A stretch of DNA of 64,000 nt from Amphibalanus amphitrite (GCF_019059575.1 NW_024881673.1:620001-684000); one strand, 5' to 3'. Shown: positions 44,516 to 57,375, counted from the first letter of the stretch. Numbers and translations: made by a program. The notes: a model not told the origin generated them from the letters alone.

Positions 44516-45698
44516 TTAACCCTCGCCCCGTTGGGGGGGGCCATTTTGGCCCCCCCTGTGGTTTTTCCTGAATAGCAAGAAAACGGCGGCGCGCAGCGCC
44601 GCCAAATTTTCAGTACCTTCCCGGGCATCAATTTGACACCTTCACACCAAATTTCAAGTCTTAGGTCACCTTAGGTCAGGAGTTATTGAGGTCAAACTGA
44701 GGTCATGTTCGAGCAAAAATGAGCAAAAAACATGCAATCTTGAAACGCTCACCAAATCTACAGTTATCAAGCAATTTCAAAGTTCTTTATATGGTCTAGT
44801 AGACAAAAAGCGGCGCTACAAAACTGCTATCTCGGATTTTCAAAATTTTTGGTTTTTGACCAAAAAAAAATCAAAAAATTGATTTTTTTAGAAAAACTTT
44901 GAAAAAATCCAAAATTTTTCCGAATTTCGAAAAAACCGGAATATATGTGATAGTCCCAGCGCTCTTCTATATACATACCAAATTTCAGATCGATATCTCG
45001 TTTTTTGACCAAGTTATAGCGAAAAAACTGTTCAAAAATGATGACGTCAAATTTTTGAACTCAATTTTTAGCAATTCTAGACCACGTACGGCAAAACAAA
45101 GACCACCATTGAACTCCCCGTGACGAGTTGCATCGATTCGATACCCATTTTATGCAAAAATATTAACTTTGAAATTTGACCTAATTTGACCTGACCTTGA
45201 CCTGACCTTGACCTGACCTTGACCAAAACGTGATCTAAGCTGGCCCCAAAGGCTGCCTGACCCATATAATCGCATTTGTCATGTAAAATGGACCATAAAA
45301 TGCATGTATCACACGACACTTTCATATTGTGACCCCCCCGTGACCTGACCTCTGTGACCTGACCTGGTATCAGTGACCTCAAATAGCAAAATATGTGTTT
45401 GAAGAACATTTCCCCATCGATGATTTTCAATGAAATGCATTTTACTCGATTTTACAACGCATTTCTTGAAGTGCCTGTAAACGGTGAAAATTGGACCTTT
45501 GACCTGACCTGTGACGTCATCGGTTTGACCTAGGTCAATAAAATTGGGTCACAAGGTAGTTCCCCGTTGGGGCTATCCAACGCCGTTTACCGCTTGTCGC
45601 TATGTTGCGTGGTTCTCGAAATCTTAGGGGGGGGGGGGCAAAATGCCCCCCCCCAACCGGGCGCGTTGCTCGGCAGAGCCCAACGGGGCGCGGGTTAA
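44516..45698 (+). mobile_element. TTAA element, core GCAAAATGC, second copy
   Basis: It spans 1,179 bp plus TTAA (44516-44519, 45695-45698). It is collinear with 9225-10401, with the same CCGTTGGGG tag and the long end right. TTAA at 45695 and the next element's TTAA at 45701 are two bases apart. Confidence 0.93.
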
Positions 45699-45700
45699 TC

Positions 45701-46735
45701 TTAACCCTCGCCGGACCTATTGGTTTTCTACATACGCGCCGGCCGAGGGGGGGGGGCGGGTACGACCCCCCCCCTCGCCGTTTCGCCCCTGGTGGAGCTA
45801 GCGCGTCGCGGAAAAAACGAGCGTGTGCGCCGTTACGAGACGCAGAGATTGGTACCCGATTTTAAGGTCCTAGGTCAACCGGTGACCTCTGAGGTCAGGT
45901 CAAGTGCCCCAAGGTACGGTTCAGTTTTTGGTGAATAACTTCGCAAAAAACGGCCGCAGAGCGCCGATTTTGGCAGCATCGTGTTCGTCTCGCTCAGGCG
46001 CGTCGAATGATATACTTTTTGTCCGGGTCAGGTCAACTTGGGGTGTTGACCTCAGGTCAAGGTCAGGTCAGCACCCCCAGGTCACGAAGTTGGTCGAAAG
46101 AGGTCATGTCGCATATCGTTCGATTCGGCAGGTCTTCCTGAGTCCATTGGTGGCTTTCCCGACTCGCTAGCTCAATTTGATCAAGAGTTATTGACGAAAA
46201 ACTAATATGACCTTGATGACGTCATAAATGACGTCACGCAAGGTCAACATTGCAAAAGTGACGCATCTAACCTTGCAAGGAGTGCATCAAATCACGATTC
46301 TGTGTGCTTGAGATAGTTGGAGATCGTTCCCGGCGCCAGAATAGCAGTTTGAATTTTTCCCCATTGACTTATAATGGTGAGGTCACGAAAATGACCTGAC
46401 CTCATATGACCTTTAGGAAAAATCCGAGATATACAAGTTGTGGGACTCATAATGGATACTAGATCCTGCAAGTTTCATTTCCCTGTGACATCTCCTCTGG
46501 CAGTGAGGGCGTTGCGAAGTTGAGACATCTGAAGACCGTGCAGAGGTTCACTTATGACGTCATAGGTCAGTGACCTGACCTGACCCAAAAATGCGGTTGG
46601 TGTCAAAAGATCCGGCTTGGATCAAAGGTCAGGTATGCCAAGTTTCAGCTCTCTATCGCCAGCGTGTTCGGAGCTATCGCGAAAAAACCCTATGGGGGGG
46701 CGGCACCCGCCCCCCCCTCGGCCGGCGAGGGTTAA
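45701..46735 (-). mobile_element. TTAA element, core CGGGTACGAC, tag GGCCGAGGGG
   Basis: It spans 1,031 bp plus TTAA (45701-45704, 46732-46735). Left: TTAACCCTCGCCGGACC, CGCCGGCCGAGGGG, G-run, CGGGTACGACC. Right: GCGGCACCCGCC, C-run, TCGGCCGGCGAGGGTTAA. The interior has CATTGACTTATAATGG and paired TGACGTCA sites. Nearly identical to 61064-62109. Confidence 0.93.
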
Positions 46736-48364
46736 TATTGTGTTAATATTATATTAGTACTATGTTCATATTTATAGTCACGGTGATTATTTTTTGTGTT
46801 TTTCATTATTGGGCTGGGTTGAGTATGAAAGATGAAATTCCTACTTCCCCCTTATGTAGGGTTTGAAAAAGCTGAGGATGAAGATGGTGAAGCGCCAGAA
46901 GTTAGAATAAAGATATGGAGTCCAGCAGGAGTGAGGAAACCGTGAGGAAAACTGAAAATTGGGTGAAACGCTGAATCAAACGCGTCTTGGATCCCAGCTG
47001 GAACAATATCAAATGTTTCATTGTGGCACGTTAAGATGCTTGACGCATTTAAATTGATCGTTTTTTGCGTACATTATGTAGAAATAATTATTATTCCGAC
47101 CGATGTTCTGCAGCAATAAATACATTGGCATTGGAACGATAACCTTGTTTAGTTGAATTACGTTGACAGCAAAAGTAAGTAAACACGCAGTCACTTACTT
47201 TTGCTGTTGCTCTTAGTGAACACACAATCCGTAAATATCTTCTTTGAAATTGGTTCTTCCGCTCAGAATATTCAGTAAAATTTTGTCTGGGAAAATCAAA
47301 AAGCCCTAGGGCCGAATCGTTTCCCAAATACCTTCAACATTAGCCGAGGCGGGCCGAAGCCATTTCCCAAATGCACGTGCTAATGTTAAAGGGATATCTC
47401 GGCATGTGGTAAACAGTTTTGGCCCGTGGTCATTTTTCGTTTACCACATGCCGAGATATCCCTTTAACATTAGCACGTGCATTTGGGAAATGACTTCGGC
47501 CCGCCTCGGCTAATGTTGAAGGTATTTGGGAAACGATTCGGCCCTAGGGCTTTTTGATTTTCCCAGACAAAGTTTTACTGAATATTCTGAGCGGAAGAAC
47601 CAATTCCAAAGAAGATATTTACGGATTGTGTGTTCACTAACAGCAACAGCAAAAGTAAGTGACTGCGTGTTTACTTACTTTTGCTGTCAACGTACTTCTA
47701 CTATAAACAAGGGTATCGTTCCGATGCCAATTTATTTATTGCTGCAGAACATGGTCAGAATAGTCATTATTACTATATAATGCACGCAAAAAACGAACAA
47801 TTCAAATGCGAGAGGCATCTTAACGTGCCACAATGGAACATTTGATATTGTTCCAGCTGGGATCCAAGACGCGTTTGATTCAGCGTTTCACCCAATTTTC
47901 AGTTTTCCTCACGGTTTCCTCACTCCTGCACTGGACTCTATATACTTCTTTGTTCTAACTTATTGATCCAGCTAGCATTCAAGACGCGTTTGATTCAGCG
48001 TTTCACCCAATTTTCAGTTTTCCTCACGGTTTCCTCACTTCTGCTGGACTCCATATACTTTTTGTTCTAACTTCTGGCGCTTCACCATCTTCATCCTCAT
48101 GGCTTTTTCAAACCCAAAATAAGAGAAAGTATGGAATTTCATCTTTCATTCTTAACGCAGCCCCACAATAAAAAATACAAATACAATATTAACTGTCACG
48201 CCGGTACGGCATGTGGTAAATCTCTTCCCAACCTTGGGCTGTGAAAATGCAGTTTTATTCACCTCGGTTTTTCGCTACGGACCTCGGCCTACCGGCACTC
48301 GGTCCTCCGCACAAAAACCGCGGTGAATAAAACGCATTTTCCCAGCCCCGGTCGGGAATATATA

Positions 48365-48914
48365 ATACCAGCAGATTGTTTTGAGCTTGGTTTTGAGGTC
48401 ATTGACCCGTCTTTCAACATTGCTTACAAAGCTCATTTCTAGCTATGCTTCTTTTATCTTTGCGTTGCCCAGAAGACGCGATAACTTTGGTGGGCCATGT
48501 GGCGATTCTATCCGTAGGTACGAAACGCAAATAAACGCCAATAATCAATTTTTTATTCAGGTAGGTACACGTCATTTTGGACTAGTCGACAGGGCAGTGT
48601 TGACAGCTCCGGGTGTTACCGTGCCGTGCTTCTTACTTCATTTTGATGTTCACGATTCCACGGTTAGGTACTGATGTTGAACACGATATAAGGGGAGCTG
48701 GAAACTGATATTTCGAAGTAAGGATTCAACTTCTTCACGTATTGTTCACTTTTTTCTTAGCGTTTCCCTACTTTTTATTTTTTAATAACAAAACTCAATG
48801 CAATATTAATTGTCATCACCAAAGCCAAATCCTAAGAAACTGGTGAGAAGCGTGGTTTTGAGAAGGCTCATTTTGCAACTACGTGCACCATATGATAAAA
48901 TAAATACCACACTT
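48365..48914. other. Unassigned interval
   Basis: A 97-residue plus-strand frame (48381-48674) has no recognisable domain. Nothing else is supported. Confidence 0.3.
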
Positions 48915-49034
48915 AGGCCGGAATGATTTCTTGAGGACCTCGGTCGTTGTTGATATTCCGCCCGAGGCCGAAGGCCGAGGGTGGAAAATCAAACAACGAC
49001 CTCTGTCCTCAAGAAATCATTTACCGGCCCCGTG
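48915..49034. repeat. Fold-back hairpin with GAGGCCGAAGGCCGAG centre, copy 1
   Basis: Arms GGCCGGAATGATTTCTTGAG and CTCAAGAAATCATTTACCGG close around CCCGAGGCCGAAGGCCGAGG. ACCTCGGTCGTTG also pairs with CAACGACCTCTGT imperfectly. Confidence 0.75.
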
Positions 49035-49243
49035 TGGTATTTTATATTACTGTATGCCTGGCCTATTCAAATACATTAGCCTGAGGGGTGTGGTAATAAC
49101 TGGTGTAAGCGAAGTGACCACGGTCAAAAATGCATTACCAAGTCAACATTTTGGGATGGCTTCGTTCAAAAAACCGCTAAGAGCTTCGGTCTAGACAATT
49201 GTTTTATCATTGGCATACAGTAAAATACATACCAAACTCGGCC

Positions 49244-49366
49244 GGTGATAAATTGTCAAGACCTCAGTCCTTACTGATTTTTGAACTCGGCCTTCGGCCT
49301 CGTTCAAAAATTCAGTTAGGAATGGACCTCGGTCTTGAAAATTTATTTACACCGGCCTCGTTCAGT
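49244..49366. repeat. Fold-back hairpin with CTCGGCCTTCGGCCTCG centre, copy 2
   Basis: GGCCGGTGATAAATTGTC pairs imperfectly with AAATTTATTTACACCGGCC, and the centre is the same as in the hairpin at 48915. It is a diverged relative. Confidence 0.7.
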
Positions 49367-49897
<531 letters not shown>

Positions 49898-49899
49898 AG

Positions 49900-50115
49900 A
49901 GACTGAGATCCTGATCGGGTCATGACCGGGGTCAAGGGTCACCAGTATGGTCGGTGACCGCCAGTGCAACGTGTCTGCAGCGCTCCCTCCTCCCCCCATC
50001 CTATCCCAGACGCCAGTCGAGTTCACGTGACATAGGATAGAGTTCACCAACAGACACGCCTTGTTCGGATTAGAAAAGACGGGCTGGCCTTCGCTGGGCA
50101 TTAGCTATATAAGTA
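49900..50115 (-). repeat. Inverted partial copy of the satellite leader, attached to (AG)n
   Basis: GACGGGCTGGCCTTCGCTGG and GCATTAGCTATAT are the reverse complement of 11700-11770. AGTCGAGTTCACGTGAC and CAGACACG match 11780-11815. Where leaders 1 and 2 continue towards the 89-bp array, this copy goes into the (AG)n tract. Confidence 0.75.
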
Positions 50116-50142
50116 CCGGGCCACATATTTCAGTGATGGATT

Positions 50143-50379
50143 GCAGTGGCGCAGCCAGGGGGGGTGAAAGGGGTGAGATCTCACCCCCGTCTCTTATCCT
50201 AGGGGCCCACCGTCGATTCTAACTGTAACGTTATGCAGCCCGTTATCTTTTTATCACTAATGTCAAGGTCCGTCATAGGACTGAAAGACAGTCTTCAGGC
50301 CTGATAGCCCCCCCCCCTTAGGATATATAGTCCCATTTTATGATTTAAGGGGTGATCCAAGGCCCAATTGAACTAATCC
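50143..50379 (+). mobile_element. hAT-like end CAGTGGCGCAGCCAGG
   Basis: CAGTGGCGCAGCCAGG followed by a G-run and GGTGAGATCTCACCCC looks like a hAT-type left end. An opposite end (TCTGGCTGCGCCACTG) lies at about 56384-56400, possibly from another copy. Target duplication could not be shown. Confidence 0.4.
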
Positions 50380-51060
50380 AAGGCCTAGGAGGGCCCGTTC
50401 CATGGCATGAAAGGGCTTTTCAGGCCTGAGAGGAGGGTCCATTTCAGGTATGTGAGGGCCCATTTCAGGCCTGAAGGGGCCCAGTTGAAGCTTGAGAGGG
50501 CCCAATTCAGGCCCTAGAGGGCCTGTTTGAGGCTTGAGAGGGGCCATTCCAGGCCTGAGAGGGCCCATTTCAGGCCTGAAGGGGTCCATTTCAGGCCCTA
50601 GATGGCATGCTTGAGGCCTGATAGGGCCCATTTCAGGCCTGAGAGGGGCCATTTTTGGCCTGGGGGGGCCATTTCAAGCTTGAGGGCTCATTTCATGCCC
50701 TAGAGGGCCTGTTTGAGGCCAGAGAGGGCCCGTTTTAGGCCAGAGAGGGCCCGTTTTAGGCCAGAGAGGGCCCATTTCAGGCATAAGAGGCACCATTTCA
50801 GACCTGAGAGGGCCCAGTTACGGTATGAGGAGCCAGGGGGCCCTTTTTCGACATGATAGGGACCATTTACGGGCTGAGGGTTCAGGCCCTTGAGGTCCTA
50901 TTTGAGGCCTGAGAGGGGCCCATTTCAGGTCTGAGAGGGCTAATGTCAGGCCTGAGAGGGCCCATTTCAGGCCCTAGAGGACCTATTTGAGGCCTGAGAG
51001 GGTCCACTTCAGGCCTGAGAGGGGCCCATTTCAGGCCTGAGAAGACTCATCCCAGGAATG
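50380..51060. repeat. Degenerate 30-bp minisatellite
   Basis: Units of about 28-30 bp (GGCCTGAGAGGGCCCATTTC with variants) repeat more than twenty times. The minus-strand frame reading GPLRPEM repeats is a by-product. Confidence 0.85.
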
Positions 51061-52080
51061 AAAGGATCATCCTATGTGTGGGAGGGTCCGTACTCCGTGC
51101 CTGGTCTGGGTCTGAGAGGGCCTATCCCAATCCTGATTGAGCCGATAGGTATCATGTTTGATATAGGTCAACTCACCACATGTATATTGATGGCCCAGTT
51201 CATGTCTAATGGGCCCATCTCAAGACTCAGAGATTTTATGCTTCAGGAAGTCTACCCCAAGCGCGAGGGGGCCCATAGAGGTTTTTGAGGCTCATGGAGG
51301 TCCCGCAGTACGATATGTCAGCCTCTGAGAAAGCCATGCAGGGCCCCACCACACGGTGGGTGTCTGGGGAGGGGTCAGGTCGGGTCACTGAGCAGGAGAA
51401 CCACGCGGTGTTAAGATGCCAAGCCGACATCTGAAAATTTCTCTTCTCTTCAGGTCTGTGCCTGCCTCACCGCCCGGCCCCACCCTGACGTCTAGGGGTT
51501 TGACGCCTAGGTATTCATCAGGACTTCACACCGGTCCATGATGGCTCCAAACTGACACCCGAGGCTCCTGCACCGGCTTTTGAGGGGCCCACCGACCTCT
51601 GATAGCCACCACGCAGGTCTCAAAAGACCATGTCGATTGTTGATATCTAAACCCCCAAGTCTTGGAAGGCCTGTGCTCTATGCAGATTTTTGAGGGCTTT
51701 ACGTGGGCTTGTAAACATCCCGAACTGGCTCTAGCCTTGCTCGACCGCGCCCCGCAGAGCAGGGCCCCAGGCTTTTCAGTTTTACGCCCCTAAGGGGTGT
51801 TTGAATATTCCCTTCTAACCCGACTCCAGGGTCACGTAGCGACAAGTGCGGTGGTAGGCAGCTTTCTAAAGAGCGTCGAAAATCATGGAGAAATTACTTC
51901 AGTCATGTTGCAGTTCAGACCAAAGCCCACGTCATCATGTTCATTGAAGGAAAAGTTTCGCCTATTTCGACCCCCGAGGACATATAAAGCTATAGCGCGC
52001 TGAAAGTGGGTTCGATAGCTCTCTAACGCGTGCAAGCAGCCATGGGGGGGGGGGGCGTATCGGCCAAACCCGATCATAAT
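51061..52080. other. Unassigned interval, decayed TTAA-type element at its right
   Basis: From about 51785, GGGGTGTTTGAATATTCCC and GGGTCACGTAGCGACAAG resemble the left end of the element at 52081. G-run CGTATCGGCC lies at 52040-52065. Before that I see only diverged GGGCCCA-type repetition. Confidence 0.4.
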
Positions 52081-53282
52081 TTAACCCGCGCCCGGCTGGG
52101 GGTCCTGGATTTCCACGCCCTGCTGGGGGGGGGGGGGGTGTTTGAACACCCCCCCCCCCTTGTAACTCGGCTCCTGGGCCACGTAGCGATACGCGGAAGG
52201 CGGCGTTCGAAAGAGCGTCAAAAATAATGACGAAATCACTTCGGTCAATTTTTTGGTCAGGTGAAAGGTCAGGTCACCAGAGGTCATTGAAGGCAAAATT
52301 TCGCCGATTTCCAGGTCGAATGTCGAAAATTTCTAAGAAGCCAACGCATAGCTCGGGAACCAATAGAGCTACAGCGCCGCGGAAAAGCGCATTCGATAGC
52401 CCTATTAACGTCCTTTCTGAGTAATTCTCTCAGATTTGACCTAACGTCAACGGTTTTGCCTGCAGGGGGCAAAAACTGCAAAAATAGCCGATTTTTTCGA
52501 AAACAGTTTTTCTGCAATAACTTTTGACCCAAGCCTTGTACGAGCTTACTTTTACCAGCATCGTGTTCCTCTCGTCAAGACGCATCGAATGAACTATAAC
52601 TTGACCTTGAAAGGTTAACTTGAAAATTTGACCTCAGGTCAAGGTCATGACCTGACCGGAAAGGGTCATGTTGCATATCAGTCGATCCGTACCGTCGAGC
52701 TGAACACATCTAAGGCGTTTTCATCGCTCTGGCATGCCTCTATCAAAAGTTATTTGCGAAAAACTGTTAGATACCATTCGTGTCCTAAGATGACCTCAGG
52801 GCATAAACAAGGGTCACGGACACCATTTTCATGTTCATTGTGTCTAAAACACTTGTAATTCGGTGTTTGGGAGTGTTTTTAATGTCTTGCATCCAAAAGA
52901 GGCGCATTTCAATTTTCTCCCATTGACTTATAATGGCGAGGTCGCAAAATTGACCTGACCTTAGGTCATCGATATCAAAATTCTGAGATATACATTTTGT
53001 ACATGCTATTGTCCTTAGCAATCGCTGAAAGTTTCAAAGCGATCGGTCACTCGGTGTAGCTATGACAGACATTGAAAGTTTTTATGAGGTGAGGTCACTT
53101 CAAGTGACCTGGTGACCTGACCTTGAATGACCTTGGTCTGAATTTTTTACAACATGTGTAGAATTGATGTATGATAAGGTGTACCAAAAACGGCGGCGCT
53201 CCGCGCCGCCGTTTTTGAGATATTCGCGAAAAAACCACAAGGGGGGGTGTTCAAACACCCCCCCCAGCAGGGCGCGGGTTAA
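52081..53282 (-). mobile_element. TTAA element, core GTGTTTGAACAC, tag CCTGCTGGGG
   Basis: It spans 1,198 bp plus TTAA (52081-52084, 53279-53282). Left: TTAACCCGCGCCCGGCTGGG, a second CCCTGCTGGGG, G-run, GTGTTTGAACAC (long end left). Right: GTGTTCAAACAC, C-run, AGCAGGGCGCGGGTTAA. The interior carries AGGTCATGACCT at 52642-52653 and CATTGACTTATAATGG. Truncated relatives start at 38587 and 62468. Confidence 0.93.
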
Positions 53283-53709
53283 GAAGGCTAGAAAGACGAG
53301 AAAAGCAACAGATCGCTGTAGGATGCTTCAGAATCGTAGAGGTCATTTTTCGATTAGGTCATCGCTGAGGTCATTGAAGATGAAATTATGATAAAATTAT
53401 GATAAACACAAAGACAAGATTACGACGAAAAAATTCTTGTTTTTATATTTTCACAAATAACCGTTACCGTATAACTCGTGAACCAAAGAGCTAGAGCTTC
53501 GCGGAACAACTCATTCGATAGGCCTTTCAAAACGCTTTCGCTTTTAAGATTTGACCTCAATGCCTCATGTCAAGTTTGGCAACAGAGCAGAGGGCGAAAC
53601 CATCTAAATAGTCGCATTTTACCAAAATAGTTTTGCTAATTGCTAAGAATTTTTCCAAGAACTTTGTTGAGAAAAATTATGAGACATTTACTTTGTCATC
53701 ATTCTCTCG
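53283..53709. mobile_element. Decayed host element between TTAA insertions
   Basis: AGCTAGAGCTTCGCGG, ATTCGATAGGCC and TTTGACCTCA match element interiors. It probably belongs with 54891-54903 and 55912-56110 as the host into which the elements at 53710 and 54904 inserted. Confidence 0.4.
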
Positions 53710-54890
53710 TTAACCCGCGCCCCGTAGGGCTACCGGCGGACCCTACCAACCGTAGGGGGGGGGGGCCGTATCGGCCCCCCCCCTAAGATCTCGGAAAGTT
53801 ACCGGCCGATTTTCAAAATTCAAACGGCGTTCGATAGCCCCATCCGGGAAATACCTTGTGACCAAATTTCATTGACCTAGGTCAAACCGATGACGTCACA
53901 GGTCAGGTCAAATGTCAGATTTTCACCGTTCACAGGCAATTCAAGAAATGTGCTGTGAAAGCGAGTAAATTGGTAATTTATTGAAAACCATCGATGGTAC
54001 ATTGTTCGTCAAACACATACTTTGCTATCTGAGGTCACTGATACCAGGTCAGGTCACAGCGAGGTCAGGTCACCGGGGGTCACAATATGAATGTGTCGTG
54101 TGATACATGTTTTATGGTCCATTTTACATGACAAATGCGATTATGTGGGTTAGGCAGCCTTTGGGGCCAGCCTAGGTCACGTTTTTGTGAAGGTCAGGTC
54201 AAGGTCAGGTCAAATTAGGTCAAATTTCAAAGTTAATATTTTTGCATAAAATGGGTATCGATTCGATGCAGCTCGTCACGGGGAGTCTAATGGTGGTCTT
54301 CGTTTTGCTCTACGAGTTCTAGAATTGCCAAAAATTGAGTTTGAAAATTTGACGTCATCATTTTTGAACAGTTTTTTCGCTATAACTTGGCCAAAAACGA
54401 GGTATCGATCTGAAATTTGGTATGTAGATAGAAGACGGTAGGCACTATCACATATATTCCGGTTTTTTTCGAAACTCAAAAAACTTTTTGGATTTTTTGG
54501 CGAATATATCCAAAAAAATGCTTTTTTGATTTTTGGGGGTCAAAACTCAAAAATTTCAAAAATTCGAGATAGCAGTTTTGTAGCCCTGTCAATTCTACAC
54601 CTTTTATGTCTAGATCATTTTTCTGTATCTTCAAAGCTGTAGTCCTGACATGTCTTCTTGCGAAGGTCTTTTTTCGGTCGAAAATGACAGAACATGACGT
54701 CACTCTGACGTCATTTGTGGCCAACCTATCATAGCCTCTAGAAAAATTTTTGGTCACAATGTGTAAAATTGAGGCCCGGAGGGGTCCTGAAAGTTTGGTG
54801 GCGATATCTCCAGCCGTTTAGGAGATATCGACCGAAAAGGACAGGGGGGGGGGGCCGTTTCGGCCCCCCCCCCTACGGGGCGCGGGTTAA
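53710..54890 (-). mobile_element. TTAA element, core CCGTATCGG, tag CCGTAGGG
   Basis: It spans 1,177 bp plus TTAA. Left: TTAACCCGCGCCCCGTAGGG, GACCCTACCAACCGTAGGGG, G-run, CCGTATCGGCC (long end left). Right: GCCGTTTCGGCC, C-run, CTACGGGGCGCGGGTTAA. The interior (inverted) aligns with the 9225 family, including the CATAAAACATG-type block and TGACGTCA. Confidence 0.92.
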
Positions 54891-54903
54891 CATGCATCGA
54901 ATG

Positions 54904-55911
54904 TTAACCCGCGCACCGACGGGGGGGGGCGGATATCCGCCCCCCTGAGGTTTTTCGCGGATAGCGGGAAAACCGCGGCGCGTAGCGCCGCGAAATTTGG
55001 TATGACTATTCTCTCATCAATTTTACACATGGTGTGCAAGTTTGAACCTCCTAACTTTTAAGGTCAGGTCACCAGGTCACTTTGAATGACCCAACCTCAA
55101 GTCACTTTTTTGCAACTTTGTCACCGTGCCAGAGCTACAGTAGATGTCGGAGGCCTTTGAAAGTCGCAGGATGTTATAAGGTCATTAGTAGCTACAATTT
55201 GTATATCTCGGAATTTTGATGTCGGTGACCTAAGGTCAGGTCAATTTTGCGACCTCCCCATTATAAGTCAATGGGGGAAAAATCAACTCCCTGTTTTTAC
55301 CACTAAAACGGGTCGGAATGGCCCCATATACCATACATGACTTCACATACGATCAACCTTCACTACCTTGAGGTCTGTTTTGCTGTTGGGCAGCTGTAAG
55401 GTCATGTGACGTCATCAAAGGTCACCAAAGGTTTTTTGCCAATAACTCCTTACAGGAACAAGATACAGCCGCGCGGATGGTCTCATTGTGTTCAGCTCGT
55501 CAAGACGCATCGAATGATATACATGATGACCTCGAGGTCACGTGACCTGAGGTCAACCTTTGACCTTGACCTTTCGAGGTCAACATATATATCATTTGAT
55601 GCGGCTTGACGAGAGGATCACGATGATGCCCTTAGTTTGTTCCTATCTTGACTAATTCGAAAGTTATTCGAGAAAAACCCTCTCAATATCTAGCGCCGCC
55701 ATTTTGACCTTTTCGACCCCTGTGACGTCATCTTTGACCTGACCTGAAAATGACCTTAGTAAAAATTGTAGACCTTGTCCGTGCGTATCCGATGCCGTTT
55801 ACCGCTTGTCGCTATCTTGCTTCGTTCTCGAGATCTCAGGGGGGGCGGTCATCCGCCCCCCCCCCCCGTCGGTACTAAGTTGGCGCAGACCCCCGTCGGT
55901 GCGCGGGTTAA
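54904..55911 (+). mobile_element. TTAA element, core CGGATATCCG, tag ACCGACGGGG
   Basis: It spans 1,004 bp plus TTAA. Left: TTAACCCGCGCACCGACGGG, then GCGGATATCCGC. Right: GCGGTCATCCGC, C-run, CCGTCGGTACTAAG, CCCCCGTCGGTGCGCGGGTTAA-type ending (long end right). The interior has CCCATTATAAGTCAATGGG. Only 13 bases separate it from the element ending at 54890. Confidence 0.92.
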
Positions 55912-56289
55912 CACCTATAATTTCCATTAAAAAGTTCAACTTCAAAATGTGACCGCAGATCAAGGTCATGCCCTTACTTGAGAAGTTCATGATGGTCATC
56001 AACTGATCCGAATGAATGATCAACACCTTCAAGACAATTTCATTACTCTACCTCGTCTCCTATATCAAAAGTAATAGTCGAAAAACTGATGTTGAGCTTT
56101 TTTAAAAGCTTTTTGACCTAGCCCGACCATTTGAGTGGCCGCTTGCCATGAATTGCACGCTGTCCATCAAATATGGGCAGAATGGTCGTGTTTCTGTAAA
56201 TATGCTGTTGTTTTTTACGTGCCTCTTCAGATCAAGAGATATTTGTCCTTTTCCCCGATTTGGCTGGTTATTATCAGGACAATGATCTG
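55912..56289. other. Host sequence of the preceding insertions, then unassigned
   Basis: AAAATGTGACCGCAGATCAAGG resembles a TTAA-type element interior up to about 56120. Nothing is recognised in the remainder. Confidence 0.35.
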
Positions 56290-56400
56290 TCCTTTCGTTG
56301 TTGGTAAGGGGCCCCCATTAGGTTGAGGGGGCCCACTTTGCTGGGGGGCCCATCGCGAACGTCTCTCACCCCCGTCGCCAGAGTTCTGGCTGCGCCACTG
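56290..56400 (-). mobile_element. hAT-like end CAGTGGCGCAGCCAGA (inverted)
   Basis: The minus strand begins CAGTGGCGCAGCCAGA at 56400, followed by GGGGGTGAGAGACG and GGGCCC-rich text. It resembles the end at 50143. Confidence 0.4.
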
Positions 56401-56544
56401 ATAAATTGTCCGTTGGAGAGCTGCTTGCGCCATGCAATGTTTGACCAACGCCGCGTTATCGAGCCCACCTCGGCTGTGCCGTTGGCAGTGTCAACAGCAC
56501 TGAAGAGGTCCCAGCGCGTCGCCACTCTGAAAAGCGGCGGGGAA

Positions 56545-56700
56545 AGCGGCTCTCTGCAATCGGCGGATCAGCTATCGGCTCCGTCGGCTCTCGACTATCG
56601 TCTGAGGGGCTCCTCCGACGGCCGGCACTAGCCGGAAGTGGTGTCTGAGGTCAAACTCGGGTCACACCTGTGTGACCTCTGGTGTTCCGGAACAGTCACA
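56545..56700 (-). repeat. Inverted copy of the segment upstream of satellite leader 1
   Basis: CTGCAATCGGCGGATCAGC and TATCGGCTCCGTCGGCT are the complement of about 11500-11540. GGTCACACCTGTGTGACC follows. As at 49.65-50.1 kb, a long CT/AG tract lies close by. Confidence 0.6.
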
Positions 56701-56877
56701 ATTGTGACCCCGGGCGGGCCACACGGCCTGTGTGAAGAGTTGAACAGTGGAACAGTGACCTGACGTGAATGAACAGCTGTGTGACGTCATATCGTACGGT
56801 GACGTCATAGTTAGGGATCTGGTCATTCCGGCTACATTCACTGTGGCATGTCTGTTGGTGTAACGTGTCGACGACTG

Positions 56878-57090
<213 letters not shown>

Positions 57091-57299
57091 AAATCACACA
57101 TCCTCTCCAAATGTATTCCCTCGTCGTTCCATCTCGGTAACACAAACCCCCTAAATCACCACACACGACGTCAGTACAGTCCCAGTCTGTAGGTCACAGA
57201 CAATGGGCGGATATTCAACACTAAAACACGGCCACCACTCAGAGCGGTACCCAGATATCACGTGACGTCGGTACAACGCTGTCAGAACGTTCAGTATAG

Positions 57300-57375
57300 C
57301 GCCAGCGCCCTGATGGGGTCAGCCGAGCAACGCACCCTGATGGGGGGGGGGGCATTTTGCCCCCATCAGTGACCT
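57300..57375 (-). mobile_element. Solo end of a TTAA-type element
   Basis: GCGCCCTGATGGGG, CAGCCGAGCAACGCACC, CTGATGGGG, G-run and GCATTTTGCC reproduce, inverted, a doubled end like that at 10345-10401. The tag is CCTGATGGGG. No partner end is visible. Confidence 0.6.

Larger units (their letters stand above)
44311..48364. repeat. Giant palindrome (fold-back), about 0.9-kb arms, two TTAA elements in the left arm
   Basis: The left arm comprises 44311-44515 and 46736-47414, the loop 47415-47438 and the right arm 47439-48364. TATATTCCCGACCGGGGC at the outer left mirrors the right end near 48345-48364, and GGCATGTGGTAAAC mirrors GTTTACCACATGCC at the centre. The left arm is interrupted by elements at 44516-45698 and 45701-46735; the right arm lacks both. 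The right arm has a direct repeat of about 100 bp (TTGATTCAGCGTTTCACCC at about 47875 and 47990) missing on the left. Matching 78-84 residue frames on opposite strands simply reflect the symmetry. Confidence 0.9.

Noticed and set aside
47091..47780. Matching 78- and 84-residue frames on opposite strands as a conserved gene pair
   Set aside because: They are mirror images produced by the palindrome, end differently and have no domain.
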